Of a stretch of DNA of 64,000 nucleotides, positions 27,468-36,781 are shown one piece after another. This DNA is from SVEL01 sp045126475 (lineage in GTDB: Bacteria; Bacillota; Clostridia; Lachnospirales; Lachnospiraceae). The DNA is taken from positions 1-64,000 of the forward strand of contig JBGVOL010000073.1 of the NCBI GenBank assembly GCA_045126475.1. Reading direction: 5' to 3'. Positions within the stretch are counted from its first letter, which is position 1. Each line of letters starts with the position of its first letter. The notes under the pieces were generated by a model, which had not been told where the DNA came from, made no database searches, and worked only from the letters and a program-made list of their open reading frames with translations. Both the position numbers and the translations under genes were made by a program.

Positions 27468-29723
27468 TTATGATAAATGCCAGATATCTCTGTTGTACTC
27501 TTCGATTGTTCTGTCTGAAGAGAAGAATCCTGCATTGGCAATATTGATGAGCATCTTCTTTGCCCATGTCTTTCTGTCTGCGTAATCCTTAAGAGCTGTC
27601 TCCTTAACTCTGATGTAATCCTTAACATCAAGTAATGTCATAAACCAGTCTTTCTGAATAAGCTCTGCATGAAGTCTTAATAATACATATGGATTACCAA
27701 TCTTCATTATTTCAGGGCTGATGATGAAGTTAACATATTCTCTGATATCCGCATCATTGATGTAGTAATTTGCTGCAACATAATCGCTCTTTGCATAGTG
27801 CTCAATTACCTGCTCACTGCTCTCACCAAATGTGTAAATATTGTCCTTGCCAACAAGCTCTGCTATCTCAACGTTTGCACCGTCCATTGTTCCGAGTGTA
27901 ATTGCACCGTTAAGCATGAACTTCATGTTACCTGTACCTGAAGCCTCCTTAGATGCAAGTGAAATCTGCTCTGAAATATCACATGCAGGAATAAGCTTAG
28001 CTGCCTTAGATACATTGTAATTTTCTACCATAACAACCTTTAAGTATGGAGCTACTTCAGGGTCATTTGCTGTAAGCTGCTGCAAGCATAAAATTAAATG
28101 AATGATATCCTTTGCTATTGTGTAAGCAGGAGCTGCCTTTGCACCAAAGATAACTGTGATAGGTGTTTCCGGCTTGTTGCCCTTCTTAATCTCCAAATAC
28201 TTGTAGATTACATAGAGTGCATTCATCTGCTGACGCTTATACTCATGAAGTCTCTTAACCTGAATATCAAATATTGAGTTCTCGTCAATATCAACATTCT
28301 GAGTCATCTTTAAGTAATCCTTAAGGACCTTCTTGCTTGCCTTCTTTGTCTCAAGTAAGCCTTCAAGAACTGCATCATCATTGATATACTTCTCTAAATC
28401 CTTAAGCTTTGTTGCATCCTTCTTAAAGTCAGGTCCGATAAGCTTTTCAATGTAAGCTGCAAGACCTTCGTTGCAGTGGAGAAGCCATCTTCTGAATGTA
28501 ATACCGTTTGTCTTATTGTTAAACTTCTCAGGATAAATCTTGTAGAAGTTGTTTAACTCGCTGTTCTTAAGTATCTCTGTATGAAGATATGCAACACCGT
28601 TTACGCTGTAGCCATAGTGGATATCCATATGTGCCATATGAACTCTTCCCTGGTTATCAATAATGTAAACAGATGGGTCGTTAAACTTAGCTCTGATCTT
28701 CTCATCTAATACTCTGATGATTGGAACAAGCTGTGGAACAACCTTCTCAAGGTAGTGGATTGGCCACTTCTCAAGTGCTTCTGCAAGAATTGTATGGTTT
28801 GTATATGCACATGTCTTTGATACAATATCAATTGCCTCATCCTGTGAGATACCTTCAGCCATAAGAAGTCTGATTAACTCAGGAATGACCATTGAAGGAT
28901 GTGTATCATTGATCTGAATTGTTGCATACTCATATAAATCATGAAGATTTGAACCCTTTGCCTTGCACTCATCAAGGATTAATCTTGCACCGTTTGATAC
29001 CATGAAGTACTGCTGATAAATTCTTAAGAGGTTACCTGCCTCATCTGAATCATCCGGATATAAGAACAATGTAAGGTTCTTCTGAATCTGTGTCTTATCA
29101 AAGTGAATGTCATCACCGTATACAAGATTCTCATCAATTGACTCAATATCAAATAAGTGAAGCTTGTTTGTTCTGTTCTCATAACCTGTTACATCAATAT
29201 CATATAATACAGACTTAACTGAGAAACCACCGAACTGTACCTCATATGACTTGTCTGTCTTTGTAAGCCAGCTCTTATCCTCAATCCAAGGATTCTTTGT
29301 CTCCTTCTGGAAATTATTCTCAAATACCTGCTTAAACAGACCGAAATGATAATTCAATCCGATACCGTCGCCGTTAAGACCAATGCTTGCCATAGAATCA
29401 AGGAAACATGCTGCAAGTCTTCCAAGTCCGCCATTACCAAGTGATGGTTCCGGCTCTATCTCTTCAATATCGTAGATGCTCTTTCCTGCAGCTTCCAACT
29501 CAGCCTTAACTTCTCCAAACACACCTAAGTTGATTAAGTTGTTTGATAAAAGCTTTCCGATAAGGAACTCTGCTGAAATGTAATAAACCTTTTTCTTTCC
29601 TTCCTCAGATACTCTTGACTCGGCAAGCTCCTTTGTCATCTCAAGAAGAGCTACATAAATCTCTTCATTAGAACATGCACTTAAATCCTTGCCATACTTC
29701 TTGTTACAAAATTCCTTTAACAT
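27468..29723 (-). CDS. glgP: Glycogen/maltodextrin phosphorylase (GT35)
   Basis: Releases glucose-1-phosphate from alpha-1,4-glucans. 751 aa, short for the family (animal and E. coli forms ~800-840 aa), as often found in Clostridia. N-terminal YYISAEFLIGKLLSNNL and EPEPSLGNGGLGRLAACFLDSMAS are hallmark blocks. The PLP lysine is in EASGTGNMKFMLNGA. AGGAGG stands before the ATG. It provides the phosphorolytic step that complements the debranching enzymes and glucosidase in this locus. Confidence 0.95.
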   Translation of the reverse strand: MLKEFCNKKYGKDLSACSNEEIYVALLEMTKELAESRVSEEGKKKVYYISAEFLIGKLLSNNLINLGVFGEVKAELEAAGKSIYDIEEIEPEPSLGNGGLGRLAACFLDSMASIGLNGDGIGLNYHFGLFKQVFENNFQKETKNPWIEDKSWLTKTDKSYEVQFGGFSVKSVLYDIDVTGYENRTNKLHLFDIESIDENLVYGDDIHFDKTQIQKNLTLFLYPDDSDEAGNLLRIYQQYFMVSNGARLILDECKAKGSNLHDLYEYATIQINDTHPSMVIPELIRLLMAEGISQDEAIDIVSKTCAYTNHTILAEALEKWPIHYLEKVVPQLVPIIRVLDEKIRAKFNDPSVYIIDNQGRVHMAHMDIHYGYSVNGVAYLHTEILKNSELNNFYKIYPEKFNNKTNGITFRRWLLHCNEGLAAYIEKLIGPDFKKDATKLKDLEKYINDDAVLEGLLETKKASKKVLKDYLKMTQNVDIDENSIFDIQVKRLHEYKRQQMNALYVIYKYLEIKKGNKPETPITVIFGAKAAPAYTIAKDIIHLILCLQQLTANDPEVAPYLKVVMVENYNVSKAAKLIPACDISEQISLASKEASGTGNMKFMLNGAITLGTMDGANVEIAELVGKDNIYTFGESSEQVIEHYAKSDYVAANYYINDADIREYVNFIISPEIMKIGNPYVLLRLHAELIQKDWFMTLLDVKDYIRVKETALKDYADRKTWAKKMLINIANAGFFSSDRTIEEYNRDIWHLS

Positions 29724-29892
29724 AATTACCTCCTGTTTTTTCGGATGTTACCTTCTCCGTTACACCCTCATTGTTTTATATAATGTTTTTAGGTTCCTGT
29801 TTTGATAATGAGATTCAAATCAAACATTTGTCTCTCATCATACCTACATTATACTGTCCTTTTATGTGTATTACTTGCAGTATCATGCCATT
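29724..29892 (-). promoter_or_regulatory. Intergenic leader upstream of glgP
   Basis: On the minus strand a TATAAT lies about 120 nt before the glgP start (plus-strand ATTATA near 29849), inside GGACAGTATAATGTAGG. No strong -35 and no clear terminator for the upstream glucosidase gene can be seen, so glgP may be both cotranscribed with it and expressed from its own promoter. Confidence 0.4.
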
Positions 29893-31554
29893 TTATTGTA
29901 CAATGCTATCAATTTTATATATTATCGATTCATACGGTCTGAGTTTTATCTTGGTCAAATCCGACGCAGAATCCTTGTAATTACTAAGGATGACGGTTGC
30001 ATTAGCCTCTTTGTCAGCAGGCTCTGACATTTCAATAATTCTATCCCTTCCAAAGAAATTACATATTACAAGGTATTTTTCCTTTCCGTAAACTCTATAG
30101 TAGGCAAAGACCTCTTTACTATCCTCAAGGACAGGAATCAGGTCACCATACACAAATGCCTTTTCTTTCTTTCTCAGTTCGATAAGCTTCTTATAAAAGT
30201 GAAGTATGCTGTCATCATTCATAAGATCATTCTCGACATTTATGTCCCTATGATTCGGATTAACCTCTATCCAAGGATTTCCCTTTGTAAAGCCACCGTT
30301 CTTCCCGCTGGTCCACTGCATTGGTGTTCTCGCATTGTCACGGCTCTTTGCATATAAAGATTTCATTACATCATCTTTATCATATCCCGAAGAAATTCTC
30401 TCATTATACATATTAATAGTTTCAATATCTCTATAATGAGAAATATCATCAAACCTGATGTTTGTCATGCCAATCTCTTCGCCCTGATATATGAAAGGTG
30501 TACCCTTCATACCATGCAGAAGCATCGCAAGCATCTTTGCGCTTTCCACTCTGTATGTTGTATCATTTCCGTAACGCGACACGATTCTAGGTAAATCGTG
30601 ATTGTCCCAGAAAAGCGTATTCCAACCCTTTGTGTGTTCAAGCTGCCACTTAAACATCACTTTCTTAAGTTCCAGAAGATCCAAAGGCTTAAGATCCCAT
30701 TTTGATTTGCCCTTCTGCTCGTCAAGGCATACATGCTCAAACTGGAATACCATTGACAGTTCTTCGTTCTCCGGTGCCGTATACTTTGTTGCGATATCAA
30801 TATCTGCCGACCAGCACTCTCCTATGGTCACAATATCCTGTCCTGTTCCTCTTGCATTAAATCCGTTTACATAAAGTTCATGTATATAATCATGAAGTTT
30901 CGGACCGTTTGCTATAATCTTCTCATCAGGAATTTTTCCGATATTTTCAATAACATCAAGCCTGAAACCGCCAACACCCTTATCAAGCCAGAACTCCACT
31001 ATCTCTGCTATACTGTTTCTTACCTTAACATTCTCCCAGTTCAAATCCGGCTGCTTTTTGCTGAACACATGAAGATAATACTGTCCTGTCTTCTCATCGT
31101 ACTGCCATGCGCTTCCTGAGAAGCATGAGCCCAAATCATTTGGTTCTTTGCCATCAACCGGGTCTCTCCAGATGTAATAATCTCTGTACTTATTGTTCTT
31201 TGATTTTCTTGCCTCAATAAACCACGGATGCTCATCAGATGTGTGGTTAAACACCATATCCATTATAATCTTTATACCACGTTTTCCTGCCTCGGCGATA
31301 AGGTTGTCCATATCTTCCATAGTACCAAATTCATCCATAATGTCAAGATAATTTGCAATATCATAACCATTATCATCATTTGGTGACTTATAAACAGGAC
31401 TGAGCCACAACGCATCCACGCCCAGCCATTTCAAATAATCAAGTTTTTCTATGATTCCGGGGATATCTCCTATTCCATCACCATTGCTGTCATTAAAACT
31501 TCTCGGATATATCTGGTAGATAACCGCTTCCTTCCACCAACGTCTCTCTGTCAT
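29893..31554 (-). CDS. malL: Oligo-1,6-glucosidase / alpha-glucosidase (GH13_31)
   Basis: A 553-aa cytoplasmic exo-acting alpha-glucosidase. WWKEAVIYQIYPRSFNDSNGDGIGDIPG is the typical opening. Catalytic residues: Asp in GVGGFRLDVIENI, Glu in VTIGECWSAD, Asp in FWDNHDLPRI. It would hydrolyse short isomalto- or malto-oligosaccharides taken up by the ABC system. AAGGAGG upstream of the ATG. The AraC regulator on the other strand shares its promoter region and may control it. Confidence 0.92.
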   Translation of the reverse strand: MTERRWWKEAVIYQIYPRSFNDSNGDGIGDIPGIIEKLDYLKWLGVDALWLSPVYKSPNDDNGYDIANYLDIMDEFGTMEDMDNLIAEAGKRGIKIIMDMVFNHTSDEHPWFIEARKSKNNKYRDYYIWRDPVDGKEPNDLGSCFSGSAWQYDEKTGQYYLHVFSKKQPDLNWENVKVRNSIAEIVEFWLDKGVGGFRLDVIENIGKIPDEKIIANGPKLHDYIHELYVNGFNARGTGQDIVTIGECWSADIDIATKYTAPENEELSMVFQFEHVCLDEQKGKSKWDLKPLDLLELKKVMFKWQLEHTKGWNTLFWDNHDLPRIVSRYGNDTTYRVESAKMLAMLLHGMKGTPFIYQGEEIGMTNIRFDDISHYRDIETINMYNERISSGYDKDDVMKSLYAKSRDNARTPMQWTSGKNGGFTKGNPWIEVNPNHRDINVENDLMNDDSILHFYKKLIELRKKEKAFVYGDLIPVLEDSKEVFAYYRVYGKEKYLVICNFFGRDRIIEMSEPADKEANATVILSNYKDSASDLTKIKLRPYESIIYKIDSIVQ

Positions 31555-31782
31555 ACAATAACCTCCTTATATCTGTCTGTTACTATCCTCCGCCCTTCAA
31601 CCGCATTCGTAGAAAATAACATAAAAATGACACATATTTATTTTTTTTGATACTTACACGCTGTCCTTTATATTGTATAATACTATCAAATTGATACTTT
31701 TGCCAATACACACTATTGACATGATAATATAATTTTATCATATATATTATATTTAGGCAATCGTAGTTGAAAGGAATATGCA
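31555..31782. promoter_or_regulatory. Divergent malL / araC-type promoter region
   Basis: Two back-to-back promoters overlap at TTGCCAA: plus strand TTGCCA (31700-31705) - 17 bp - GATAAT (31723-31728) toward the AraC gene, and minus strand TTGGCA with a -10 near TATTAT toward malL. The 9-mer TTGATACTT occurs as a direct repeat at 31647 and 31691 (44 bp apart). A perfect dyad ATGATAA-7-TTATCAT covers 31721-31741 and TATCAA-A-TTGATA covers 31685-31697. These are plausible operators for the divergent AraC-family regulator. Confidence 0.55.
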
Positions 31783-32667
31783 ATGAATATACTTGAATAC
31801 GAAAATTATGAAGAGAAAAAAGCTCACGGTGAAGAATCTTTTCCTTATATTACTTATCCGTGTACAATTCCTCTTGACTTCCCGTCTGTGCCCACGCACT
31901 GGCATAATGAGTATGAAATAATATACATAAAAAAAGGACAGGGAATAATCTCTTTGGATCTTGAATACCATGATGTAAAAGCCGGAGATATCGTCCTAAT
32001 TGTACCGGGTCAGCTTCATTCTATTGAACAGAAACTTAATGAAACCATGGAATACGAAAATATTATCTTCGGGTCCGATATACTTATGAGCAGACACAAC
32101 GATTACTGTTACACTAATTTTTTCAGTTCCCTTACAAAGAGAACTCTTCAGTTTCCAACAGTTTTTAACGGTTCCACATGTTCATACTACTATGATATTG
32201 CAAGATGTATCGACAATGCTGATGAGATTTGTAAAACATTTCCTCACGGATATCAGCTTGCCATTAAGAGCTATCTTTTCCAGATGTTCTATATTATATT
32301 TACTAATCTTCCAAAAGATAATTCTCCTGCGAAGAAAAAGAAGTCTCTTGATAAGATGAAACTCATCATTAAATATGTCGAAAATAACTACGCCGACAAT
32401 ATCACTATTGAGGACATGGCTAATTTATGCGGCTTCAGCCAGTCTCATTTTATGAAGTTTTTTAAAAATAATATGGAAGTTTCATTCATTGAATACCTGA
32501 ATAATTACAGACTTACAATGGCTTCAAGACTTCTGATTTCATCTTCGTCTTCAATCATTGCCATTGCAATGGAATCAGGGTTTGACAACCTGTCCTATTT
32601 TAACAGACTCTTCAAAAAGAAATACGAGATGACACCAAGCGAATTCAGAAGACAGTATCAGGCGTGA
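31783..32667 (+). CDS. AraC family regulator with cupin sensor domain
   Basis: A 294-aa regulator, one of only two real plus-strand loci in the window. The N-terminal cupin (HWHNEYEIIYIKKGQG, AGDIVLIVPGQLHSIE) probably binds a sugar. The C-terminal double HTH has ITIEDMANLCGFSQSHFMKFFKNN and IAMESGFDNLSYFNRLFKKKYEMTPSEFRR. AAGGA about 8 nt before the ATG. Divergent to malL, which makes control of malL (and perhaps glgP) likely. It is a second regulator for the glucan locus besides the YesM/YesN pair. Confidence 0.92.
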   Translation: MNILEYENYEEKKAHGEESFPYITYPCTIPLDFPSVPTHWHNEYEIIYIKKGQGIISLDLEYHDVKAGDIVLIVPGQLHSIEQKLNETMEYENIIFGSDILMSRHNDYCYTNFFSSLTKRTLQFPTVFNGSTCSYYYDIARCIDNADEICKTFPHGYQLAIKSYLFQMFYIIFTNLPKDNSPAKKKKSLDKMKLIIKYVENNYADNITIEDMANLCGFSQSHFMKFFKNNMEVSFIEYLNNYRLTMASRLLISSSSSIIAIAMESGFDNLSYFNRLFKKKYEMTPSEFRRQYQA

Positions 32668-32686
32668 AGTACCGGTTATCTTATGA

Positions 32687-33021
32687 ACGATTTGACATAG
32701 AGAGCTACGCTTTTATTCTGTGTTTCGTGATTAATCGCAGTTGCAGAGCAACTACGATTAGGCAAGAGTTTATCTAAGTTCTTTGCATTTACATTTTTAT
32801 TTGGTACGCAACCGCTCGCTATTCGGCGTCCTGCCTCAGAGCTCGCTTTTTCTGACGACTACGTTAGGTTATATAGCTATGTACTCTTTTAAGCAAAATT
32901 CCTAAAGGAATTTTGGTCAATAACATCGTGTTGGCAAATTGCTGTATATTAAGCAAAGAACTAAGATAAGCTTCTCACACTCCGCAATGAATAAAAGCGT
33001 AGCTCTCTATGTTCAAATCGT
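32687..33021. mobile_element. 335-bp palindromic element with 32-bp terminal inverted repeats (MITE-like)
   Basis: The ends 32687-32718 and 32989-33021 are inverted repeats that differ by a single inserted base. A second, inner inverted repeat pairs 32766-32786 with 32953-32976. Local hairpins lie at ~32734-32760 (AGTTGC/GCAACT) and 32893-32915 (AAAATTCCT/AGGAATTTT). No credible protein is encoded, although open frames cross it. The architecture fits a non-autonomous miniature inverted-repeat element or a large structured RNA; no transposase is nearby. Confidence 0.6.
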
Positions 33022-33181
33022 ATATATGAAAAGCAGTAATTATGTAGTGTCGCGTTCCCTGCCGGGGATGTGTGTGATAGGAACCTTGCATATTGTACAA
33101 TTATGTTTAAACATGTCTGCTATATTCACCGGAAACGGTTAAAATTGGAGTCACGGTTAGATTTAATAAATTGGAATTTAG
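33022..33181. other. Intergenic stretch with no recognised feature
   Basis: Between the palindromic element and the end of the GNAT gene I see no credible ORF, promoter or terminator. Confidence 0.4.
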
Positions 33182-33652
33182 TTAACTGATGGTCTTTACC
33201 ATAATGGGTAATCCATTACTTGCGACTTTCCCGTTTTCAACATATCCGCAACTCGTCCAGAATTTTTGCGCGGGTCCATACGCAGACACATAGCATTGTG
33301 CTATTCTACTTTTCTGCAAGCAGTTTTCGACATACGTAACCAAATTCTTTCCCAAACCAGAGGAACGATAGGAAGGTGTCAGGCCAATCTCCAAAATCGT
33401 GCCAAATCCTTGCATTTCACTAAAATCAAAGTCCTCGGTATCAATTGTCCATAGCGCAAAACCAATATATTTCTGTTCGTCTTTTACAAAGCAACCATAT
33501 ATCTCATTGCTTATGACTTTGTCAAACATCATACGTACAAATGAGTCAATTACTTCTTGTGGTGTATCTGCATCTTCGCCTTCTCTATAATATGTATTTG
33601 CTAATTCGTGAAATACACTGTAATCATTTTCACAAATTTTAATGTAGTCCAT
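33182..33652 (-). CDS. GNAT family N-acetyltransferase
   Basis: A 156-aa protein with the acetyl-CoA-binding motif in YRSSGLGKNLVTYVENCLQ, preceded by the beta-4 strand GTILEIGLTP. It ends with YGPAQKFWTSCGYVENG, typical of the GNAT C terminus. GGAGG lies 8 nt before the ATG. It sits alone between two palindromic elements. The substrate is unknown. Confidence 0.82.
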   Translation of the reverse strand: MDYIKICENDYSVFHELANTYYREGEDADTPQEVIDSFVRMMFDKVISNEIYGCFVKDEQKYIGFALWTIDTEDFDFSEMQGFGTILEIGLTPSYRSSGLGKNLVTYVENCLQKSRIAQCYVSAYGPAQKFWTSCGYVENGKVASNGLPIMVKTIS

Positions 33653-33751
33653 ATCACAGTTCCTCCGTCAAATTTAAAGTTTTCTATTCATTCACCTCCA
33701 AAATCCAGTCACTTCGTGCCTGCCGTGCTTCGAACTTTTGATTTTGTCGGT

Positions 33752-33814
33752 ATCGCGCCGGGGGAAAAAGGAAATACACATGACCGTCGTGCTTCCTTTT
33801 TCCCCCGGCGCGAT
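33752..33814. repeat. Perfect 22-bp GC-rich inverted repeat (63-nt hairpin)
   Basis: Arms at 33752-33773 and 33793-33814 are exact complements (core GCGCCGGGGGAAAAAGG) around a 19-nt loop. It stands between the efflux carrier stop and the GNAT start. There is no T-tract on either side, and the GC content of the arms is far above the surroundings. Confidence 0.85.
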
Positions 33815-33818
33815 AAAT

Positions 33819-34775
33819 TTATATCCATCCAAAGTTTTTCATGATAAATACCCACAGCGTCACTGTGAACATGGAGGTGACGGTGGTCAATGCCACAACG
33901 CTTGCTGTAAGTGTGCCGTCATGGCCCATGTTTTTAGCCATTATGAAACTGCTCGGTGTTGTAGGTGCTCCAAGCATAACAAGTGCTGCTGCCATCTCAG
34001 CCACTCCGAAACCAAGCTTTGCTGCTATCGGAAGAAATACAAGGGGCTGTATCACAAGCTTTATAAGTGTTGCTGCAACTGTAGGTTTCACAAGCTTTAT
34101 GGCTTTCCGCCCCTCAAAGCTTGCTCCGATACATAAAAGGGCAAGTGGTGTCGTAAGACTTCCTATGCTTTTCATTGTACTGTTTACCATATCAGGCAGA
34201 TCCCAGTCAAATAACGAGAATATCATTCCCGCAAAAAGGCTTAGAATAATAGGATTCGTACACACACCCTTAACTGCTTTCTTCACAAGTTCCTTAAGGT
34301 TTCTTTCTCTTCCGTCAGGACACTCCACTGCAAGGATAATTACAGCAAAAATATTGTAAAGCGGTACTGCACCGACTATCATTATAGGTCCCATGCCCGT
34401 ATCGCCTGCAACATTTGCTATCAGTGCCATTCCAAGAACAGCGGCGCTTCCCCGGTAGGAGCCTTGCACAAACTCTCCGATGACTTTTTTGTCTTTTATA
34501 AAAATTCTCGCGCATATCCACACTACAACTATGCACACAAGAGTGGACAAAAAGCAGTACGACACATATGTGGGATTAAAATTTTCCTTGATGCCACAGT
34601 CCTTCATATCAAGGAACAGCAGGCATACAAGGGTAACATTAAAATTAATTTTATTGGAAACGTTCACAAATTCATCTGTAATCATTCCCCTGTTTTTCAA
34701 AATCCAGCCTACAACCATGACAAAAAACAATGGCATGGTTGCGTTTACACTGAATACAAGATTATTTAGCAGCAT
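33819..34775 (-). CDS. Auxin efflux carrier (AEC) family transporter
   Basis: A 318-aa membrane protein with about ten hydrophobic segments, beginning LVFSVNATMPLFFVMVVGWILKNRG and ending with the family-typical LGAPTTPSSFIMAKNMGHDGTLTASVVALTT. Bacterial AEC members carry organic acids such as malate or malonate; the substrate here is unknown. Its ATG overlaps the thrS stop by 14 nt, so it is probably the third gene of the T-box operon. Confidence 0.88.
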   Translation of the reverse strand: MLLNNLVFSVNATMPLFFVMVVGWILKNRGMITDEFVNVSNKINFNVTLVCLLFLDMKDCGIKENFNPTYVSYCFLSTLVCIVVVWICARIFIKDKKVIGEFVQGSYRGSAAVLGMALIANVAGDTGMGPIMIVGAVPLYNIFAVIILAVECPDGRERNLKELVKKAVKGVCTNPIILSLFAGMIFSLFDWDLPDMVNSTMKSIGSLTTPLALLCIGASFEGRKAIKLVKPTVAATLIKLVIQPLVFLPIAAKLGFGVAEMAAALVMLGAPTTPSSFIMAKNMGHDGTLTASVVALTTVTSMFTVTLWVFIMKNFGWI

Positions 34776-36741
34776 CTTCCTCTACCTTTATCTCTCTGAT
34801 TTCCTTTGTACGGATTTCCTTGCAAATATCATTGATAAATGTATCAAGTTCTTTCTGTCCCTCGTCTCCGAGATAACGGCTTCTTACAGATACCTTACCT
34901 TCTTCCTCCTCCTTCTGACCAACGACAAGGAGATAAGGAACTCTCTTTAAACGTGCATCCCTAATCTTAAAGCCAATCTTCTCTGAACGGTTATCTACAG
35001 AGCAGCGGATACCGTTTGTTTTAAGCTCTGCCTCCACCTTTGCAGCATAATCAGCATACTTCTCTGAGATAGGAAGCACACGTACCTGCTCAGGACAAAG
35101 CCATGTTGGGAAAAGACCTGCATAATGCTCAATAAGCCAAGCAAGAGTTCTCTCGTAGCAGCCCATTGATGTTCTATGAATGATATATGGTCTTACTTTC
35201 TCACCATTCTGGTCAATGAAGTACATGTCAAACTGTTCAGCAAGGAGTGCATCCCACTGGATTGTTATCATTGTATCTTCCTTACCGTATACGTTCTTTG
35301 CATTGATATCTACCTTAGGACCGTAGAAAGCTGCCTCACCTACATCCTCTGTAAACGGAATATTAAGCTCATTCAAAATATCTCTGATGTGCTGCTCTGT
35401 CTCCTCCCAAACCTCAGGCTCTCCTATATACTTTGCCTTGTTGGAAGGATCCCATTTTGAAAGATGATATGTTACATCACTCTCAAGGCCCAGTGTCTGT
35501 AAGCAATACTGAGCAAGTGCAATACATCCCTTAAACTCTTCTACCATCTGGTCAGGTCTTACAATAAGATGTCCCTCTGAGATTGTAAACTGACGTACTC
35601 TTGTAAGACCATGCATCTCACCGGAATCCTCATTTCTGAAAAGTGTAGATGTCTCACCATATCTGATTGGCAGGTCTCTGTAGCTCTTCTGGCTTGCCTT
35701 GTATACATAATACTGGAATGGACATGTCATAGGTCTTAAGGCATAGACTTCATTTTCGTCCTTCTCCTCGTCACCTAATACAAACATTCCCTCCTTGTAA
35801 TGATCCCAATGGCCTGAAATCTTGTAAAGGTCAGATTTTGCCATAAGAGGTGTCTTTGTTCTGACATATCCGCGCTTTGTCTCCTCATCCTCAATCCATC
35901 TCTGCAATTCATTTACCATTATTACACCGTTTGGCATAAGAAGTGGAAGTCCCTGTCCGATAACATCAACCGTTGTGAATATTTCCATTTCTCTTCCAAG
36001 CTTATTATGGTCACGCTTCTTTATATCCTCAAGGTGTGCAAGGTACTCGTCAAGCTCTGCCTTCTTTGTGTAAGCTGTACCATAAATTCTTGAAAGCATC
36101 TGATTCTCTGACTTTCCTCTCCAGTAAGCACCTGATGAAGAAATAAGTTTGAACGCCTTGATTGCTCCGGTCTTCATAAGATGAGGGCCGGCACAGAGGT
36201 CAACGAAATCTCCCTGGCTGTAGAATGAAATAACAGCATCCTCAGGTAAATCTCTGATAAGTTCTACCTTGTATGGTTCTCCTTTCTCTTCCATGAACTT
36301 GATTGCCTCTTCTCTTGGCATTGTAAATCTCTCTATTGCAGCATTTTCCTTGATTACTTTTTTCATCTCAGCCTCAATTTTATCAAGGTCTTCTCTCGAA
36401 AATGGCTCATGCTCAAAATCATAATAGAAACCTGTATCAATCGATGGTCCGATTGCAAGCTTTGCATTTGGATAAAGTCTCTTAACCGCCTCAGCAAGTA
36501 CGTGCGAGCATGTATGTCTGTATGCTGCTTTTCCTGCCTCGTCATTGAATGTGAGAATATTAAGTTCACAGTCCTTGTCAACCACTGTTCTTAAGTCAAC
36601 TACTTTTCCGTCAACCTCACCTGCGCAGGCTGCCCTGCCTAAGCCTTCACTTATGTCATTTGCGATGTCAATAACAGACATTGCCTGTGCGTATTCCTTA
36701 ACTGAACCGTCTTTTAATGTAATCTTCATTTTTGTTACCAT
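34762..36741 (-). CDS. thrS: Threonyl-tRNA synthetase
   Basis: A 659-aa class II synthetase: TGS domain (residues ~5-62), the tRNA-SAD editing domain with HTCSHVLAEAVKRLYP (HxxxH zinc-type motif), the catalytic core with PMTCPFQYYVYK, GETSTLFRNEDSGEMHGLTRVRQFT and HRTSMGCYERTLAWLIEHYAG, and the anticodon-binding domain at the C terminus. Start chosen at 36741; 36729 is also possible and neither has an ideal ribosome site. It is preceded by a GNAT gene and a T-box leader and followed by an overlapping AEC carrier gene. Confidence 0.96.
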   Translation of the reverse strand: MVTKMKITLKDGSVKEYAQAMSVIDIANDISEGLGRAACAGEVDGKVVDLRTVVDKDCELNILTFNDEAGKAAYRHTCSHVLAEAVKRLYPNAKLAIGPSIDTGFYYDFEHEPFSREDLDKIEAEMKKVIKENAAIERFTMPREEAIKFMEEKGEPYKVELIRDLPEDAVISFYSQGDFVDLCAGPHLMKTGAIKAFKLISSSGAYWRGKSENQMLSRIYGTAYTKKAELDEYLAHLEDIKKRDHNKLGREMEIFTTVDVIGQGLPLLMPNGVIMVNELQRWIEDEETKRGYVRTKTPLMAKSDLYKISGHWDHYKEGMFVLGDEEKDENEVYALRPMTCPFQYYVYKASQKSYRDLPIRYGETSTLFRNEDSGEMHGLTRVRQFTISEGHLIVRPDQMVEEFKGCIALAQYCLQTLGLESDVTYHLSKWDPSNKAKYIGEPEVWEETEQHIRDILNELNIPFTEDVGEAAFYGPKVDINAKNVYGKEDTMITIQWDALLAEQFDMYFIDQNGEKVRPYIIHRTSMGCYERTLAWLIEHYAGLFPTWLCPEQVRVLPISEKYADYAAKVEAELKTNGIRCSVDNRSEKIGFKIRDARLKRVPYLLVVGQKEEEEGKVSVRSRYLGDEGQKELDTFINDICKEIRTKEIREIKVEEDAAK

Positions 36742-36781
36742 ACCTTTCTTTTTCTTTAAATTTTATATTCTGATTTACTAT

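Noticed and set aside
12798..31554. An MsmX/MalK-type ATPase gene for the sugar importer
   Set aside because: None is present in the locus; the only ABC ATPases in the window are exporter fusions, so the importer must use an ATPase encoded elsewhere.
32939..33142. 67-aa plus-strand frame in the palindromic element
   Set aside because: It runs across a terminal inverted repeat, has no ribosome site and resembles no known family.
33752..33814. The GC-rich hairpin as an ordinary intrinsic terminator
   Set aside because: No T-tract follows on either strand, so it is listed as a repeat instead.
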